From assembly GCA_020627645.1 (NCBI GenBank), contig JAHDGN010000108.1, positions 1 to 9,343 on the forward strand: a DNA stretch of 9,343 bases. Direction: 5' to 3'. Positions 6,313 to 9,343 of this stretch are shown here, piece by piece. Every line of letters begins with the position of its first letter. The stretch's first letter is position 1. Origin of the DNA: Akkermansiaceae bacterium (lineage in GTDB: Bacteria; Verrucomicrobiota; Verrucomicrobiia; Verrucomicrobiales; Akkermansiaceae). Below the pieces are notes generated by a model, which was given only the letters and a program-made list of their open reading frames with translations, was not told where the DNA came from and ran no database searches. A program made the position numbers and the translations under genes.

Positions 6313-9170
6313 TTCACCACCATCTTCCCACGCATCACACCCGCATGGCCCGGGAACGTACACACATACGGATAAATCCCCGCTTCCTGAGGAGCAACAA
6401 ACTCCAAGACATCCTTTCCCTTGTGTTCAAGCAAATCAGTCGCTAATAGAATATCATCACTCTCCGGCAACCACTTCTTCTTGAAACCATCCGCCCCCAA
6501 AGCAATCGCGGCCGCAGCAACGACATCCGCCGTCCCTGGTTTCACAATCAACAAATTATGCTGCTGATGATCAGGGTTATGAAACATCAACTTCACTTTC
6601 TGCCCCGCTTTCACTTCAAACTCCGTGAAATCAAATTGCAAAGCAGCAACAACCGCATTGACCCTAACAGTAACCAACTCATCAGTTCTAGAAACCACTC
6701 CACCCTTCTCAACTTTCACCTCTTTCTCCTCCTCCACTTCCTGATAACCCTGAGTTGGATCAGCCACCCCCCAAAAATGTTCCACCGTCTTAGCCGCAAT
6801 CCGAACATGCTGATTCGGCGAATCCAAGAGCATCTTCAACAACTTCTCATCCCTCACATTATGCTGCTGATGAACCCACAAAACCTCCAACAGCGGAATC
6901 GCATCAGACTCTTTACGAACGTCCAATGTAGCCGCGAATTTTTTCGCTGCCTCAATCACAGACTTTGTCTCGCGACCACTCAATTCGACCCGTGTCCGAT
7001 GACGCACCCCCAAAATGGGATGCCTGAAATTTTCCATCAGCTCAGCAAGTGAAGCACCCGCAATCTTAACCGGCTTTTGCAAAGGACGCTTTTTATAGAC
7101 AACCCTGTAAATCCGCCCATGCTTCTTATCTCGGTTGGGATCTCGCACATTGTGCTGCATGTGACCAATGATGACATTGTGCCAATCCGCCACATACATC
7201 GCACCATCTTCACCAAAAACCAAATCCGTTGGACGGAAATTCTTATCGGTACTCTTCAACAACTCCGGAGCGGGCTCTCCCCACACCTCACCAAAACCAT
7301 ACTTCTTCTTTGGATACCCCTCCCGAAACAACTTGTATTGCTTAAGCCCCAAGTAACCAATCACATTACACAACACAAAATTCTGCTGCATCTCCTCCGG
7401 AAAATTCGCACTCGAAACAATCTCATCCGCCGAAACCGGCCTCACCTCTTTCCTTACTAAAGGAAACATCCTAAATCCATTCTGATGCGGCCGCACCTGA
7501 AACGACTTACCGCCTGTTCCATCATTCGCATAATGATACCCCCACTGATCAAACGTGCTCCCATGAGGGTTCGGGCTATTCCTTGCGTGGAAGGTAATCG
7601 TATAACGACGAGGATCAAAACGATACATCCCCGATGCCCCCGTCGACAAAGAAGGCCCCCAAGGAGTTTCATGATTATGGTGAAGAAAAATTCCGCTCTG
7701 CCAATAGATGCCTCCATCAGGCCCATAGATTAAATTATTCGCCGCGTGATGCGTATCCGAAGACCCAATACCCTGAAACAGCACATGCCTCACATCCGCA
7801 ACATCATCACCATCCGTATCCTTCAAAAACAGAATATCTGGCTGACTTGTCACAATCACCCCCCCATTCCAAAATTCAAAACCCAACGGATTATGGACTT
7901 TCGCAAACTCCTTCACCCGATCCGCTTTCCCATCCTTATCATCATCCTCAAAGATCAAGAGTGAGTCATTGAACTTCTGCATCGGCTCCCACTTTGGATA
8001 CGTTCCCCAAGCAGCCGCCCAAATTCTCCCCTTACCATCAACCTGCAACTGAACCGGATTCGCCAACTCCGGAAACTTTTTCTCATCCGCAAACAAATTC
8101 ACCTCAAACCCTTCCGGCAACACCATATCTGCAATCACCTCCTCGCCTCCCCGATAATTCAAACTCCCCTCCTTTCGCGCGCTCGAACTCTTCGACTTAC
8201 CACCAACATTCGATTTCACCGGGATCGCCTTCGGTACATTAGAATCATCAACCTTCAAATCTCCCCCTTTAGCCCGAGCCCAGACCACTCGATCCCGATT
8301 AGCCGTCATCACATCAAACATCTTCAACTCATGCTGCAAAACTTCCGCATTCGTTTGACCATCCACGAACGTCAAACCCGAACGACTCCCCCAAACATCA
8401 TTCCCATCCGTCGCACGATACCGATTATGCCAGTGCCAGTTCTTGTCGAGCACAGCCTCCCTTATTTTCTCATGAGCAAGCTCAGCCTGACACTTCTTGC
8501 CCAATAGAGCCTCCGCAATCACCTCCCCAATCACCTGATTCCCAAACTCATTCAAATGAATCCCATTCAAGGTCAACGGCTTTTCATGGGCATAATAGAG
8601 CTTTGCCGAAGCCTCAAACAAATCAACAAAAGTCGCTCCTACTCGCTCAGCCGCCGCCTGCGTTGCCTTGCGAATCTCACTCAGCTTCGGATTATTCGCA
8701 CGCCCACTCGGCAAATTCGGATCCTTCAGATCCTCATGGGCAATCGGCGAACACAAAACAAATCGCGCCTCTTCGCCATCCGCCGTCTTCGCCCCCTTTA
8801 ACTGATTGACCAATTTCTCCAAATCCTTCCCATACTTTGCAGGAGGCGTGCGAAATGACTCGTTGTAGCCAAACATCATCACCACCACATCTGCCCCAAC
8901 CTCCTTTAAATACTTCGGCATTGGCGTAAACCCCTTTGATCTAGGCATCTTGGTCACCTGATCCCCAGTCAAACTCATGTTTCGGAACCTCAACTCCAAT
9001 TCGGGAGCCCCAGCCTGAATCAACGTCTCTGTCCATCCATCATGCTGCATTCGATCCGCCAAACCATTTCCAATAATGGCTACCGTATCACCCTTTTGAA
9101 ACTGAAAGGCACCACTCGCCTGAGTAAGCGCCACGAAAGTTGATGCGATCGAGAAAAAGAAACGTTTCAT
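6309..9170 (-). CDS. Exported SGNH-like / PVC dehydrogenase propeller / azurin-like fusion
   Basis: A 953-residue exported multidomain protein. A signal peptide (1-21) leads to an SGNH-like domain (about 27-225) with blocks RNMSLTGD, GYNES and GIHLNEFG. Its GDSL position reads GNGL, so the nucleophile Ser is Gly36, and N202 replaces the usual Asp before H205. It is probably not an ordinary esterase. Residues about 345-695 form the PVC membrane-bound-dehydrogenase beta-propeller (TIGR02604-like, related to sugar dehydrogenases), with Asp-rich loops at 408-418 and 450-459 and HMQHNVRDPNRD at 670-681. HEAT-like helices (about 700-800) and an acidic linker (811-822) follow. The C-terminal cupredoxin (about 833-953) has azurin-type copper ligands H871, C937, H942 and M946. 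No CxxCH haem motif is present, so copper may replace the cytochrome domain found in relatives. The role in electron transfer from substrate oxidation is inferred. The downstream hydrolase starts inside its stop. Confidence 0.9.
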   Translation of the reverse strand: MKRFFFSIASTFVALTQASGAFQFQKGDTVAIIGNGLADRMQHDGWTETLIQAGAPELELRFRNMSLTGDQVTKMPRSKGFTPMPKYLKEVGADVVVMMFGYNESFRTPPAKYGKDLEKLVNQLKGAKTADGEEARFVLCSPIAHEDLKDPNLPSGRANNPKLSEIRKATQAAAERVGATFVDLFEASAKLYYAHEKPLTLNGIHLNEFGNQVIGEVIAEALLGKKCQAELAHEKIREAVLDKNWHWHNRYRATDGNDVWGSRSGLTFVDGQTNAEVLQHELKMFDVMTANRDRVVWARAKGGDLKVDDSNVPKAIPVKSNVGGKSKSSSARKEGSLNYRGGEEVIADMVLPEGFEVNLFADEKKFPELANPVQLQVDGKGRIWAAAWGTYPKWEPMQKFNDSLLIFEDDDKDGKADRVKEFAKVHNPLGFEFWNGGVIVTSQPDILFLKDTDGDDVADVRHVLFQGIGSSDTHHAANNLIYGPDGGIYWQSGIFLHHNHETPWGPSLSTGASGMYRFDPRRYTITFHARNSPNPHGSTFDQWGYHYANDGTGGKSFQVRPHQNGFRMFPLVRKEVRPVSADEIVSSANFPEEMQQNFVLCNVIGYLGLKQYKLFREGYPKKKYGFGEVWGEPAPELLKSTDKNFRPTDLVFGEDGAMYVADWHNVIIGHMQHNVRDPNRDKKHGRIYRVVYKKRPLQKPVKIAGASLAELMENFRHPILGVRHRTRVELSGRETKSVIEAAKKFAATLDVRKESDAIPLLEVLWVHQQHNVRDEKLLKMLLDSPNQHVRIAAKTVEHFWGVADPTQGYQEVEEEKEVKVEKGGVVSRTDELVTVRVNAVVAALQFDFTEFEVKAGQKVKLMFHNPDHQQHNLLIVKPGTADVVAAAAIALGADGFKKKWLPESDDILLATDLLEHKGKDVLEFVAPQEAGIYPYVCTFPGHAGVMRGKMVVK

Positions 9171-9180
9171 AAATTAGCTG

Positions 9181-9187
9181 TCTCCCT
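9181..9187 (-). promoter_or_regulatory. Shine-Dalgarno AGGGAGA for the cupredoxin fusion
   Basis: On the minus strand AGGGAGA ends ten bases before the ATG at 9170. The spacing is slightly long but usable, and the signal peptide beginning at that ATG confirms the start. I could not identify a convincing promoter between here and the window edge. Confidence 0.5.
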
Positions 9188-9343
9188 GGCATACGCCCTC
9201 AACCACCAAGCTATTTCAGAGCATTGCTCAGTCTCTTGAAGAAATCATCGACCGCAAAGATTCAACCCAGCCCCCCCTAATCAGAACCTTTCAACAACTT
9301 GGATCTTCAGCAGAATCTGTGGGTAGGTTTGGGCTCGGGGAGG
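9188..9343. other. Edge region with no supported gene
   Basis: On the + strand a frame stays open from a TAG at about 9175 to the right edge, including SLEEIIDRKDSTQPP, but it has no ATG, and its only GTG is close to the edge. On the minus strand a frame entering from the edge ends at a TGA after YPQILLKIQVVERF and could be the tail of a gene outside the window. The last 25 bases are G-rich, unlike the rest of the + strand. Neither frame can be called from what is visible. Confidence 0.25.

Noticed and set aside
7457..7726. 89-residue minus-strand frame inside the large fusion gene
   Set aside because: It is an alternative frame within the conserved propeller coding sequence, with no independent start signal or domain.
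6309..9170. Haem-binding (PSCyt/CxxCH) domain in the large fusion
   Set aside because: All cysteine contexts were read (LCSP, KCQA, LCNV, VCTF). None is CxxCH, so no c-type haem site is present.

Overview
The window looks like chromosomal DNA from a member of the Verrucomicrobiota, probably of the Verrucomicrobiales type. The main evidence is the 953-residue secreted protein with the membrane-bound-dehydrogenase beta-propeller typical of the PVC superphylum. A secreted jelly-roll protein with a Verrucomicrobia-style C-terminus and a eukaryote-like glycogen branching enzyme support this. The genus cannot be fixed from the sequence alone. The + strand carries far more C than G almost everywhere, whichever strand is coding. 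This explains the many long antisense shadow frames.

Layout. Positions 39-1756 (+) hold a translationally coupled pair: a rhomboid-family intramembrane serine protease and the nucleoside triphosphate pyrophosphohydrolase MazG, overlapping by ATGA. A small bacterial signal recognition particle RNA (4.5S type, about 1785-1874, +) follows and is the only RNA gene I can support. Positions 1901-2022 form a repeat-rich spacer between convergent transcription units, with an 11-bp tandem repeat, a palindrome and a 7-bp tandem repeat. Positions 2036-4030 (-) encode a GH13 branching enzyme of the eukaryotic type (glgB). A 114-bp divergent spacer separates it from 4145-5263 (+), a secreted protein with a concanavalin-like fold, an Asp-rich calcium-type loop and a C-terminal beta domain. 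Positions 5264-5451 contain no supported gene but hold an inverted repeat and a protein-like reverse-strand frame that may be a repeat or relic.

Positions 9170 down to 5452 (-) form a two-gene operon. The first gene encodes a very large exported fusion: signal peptide, SGNH-like domain with a degenerate catalytic site, PVC-type beta-propeller, HEAT-like helices, and an azurin-like cupredoxin with all four type-1 copper ligands. Its stop overlaps the GTG start of an exported alpha/beta hydrolase. Together they look like an extracytoplasmic, copper-dependent oxidation and hydrolysis module for an unknown substrate, probably a carbohydrate or ester. This is the most interesting part of the window. 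No mobile element, CRISPR array or defence system was seen.
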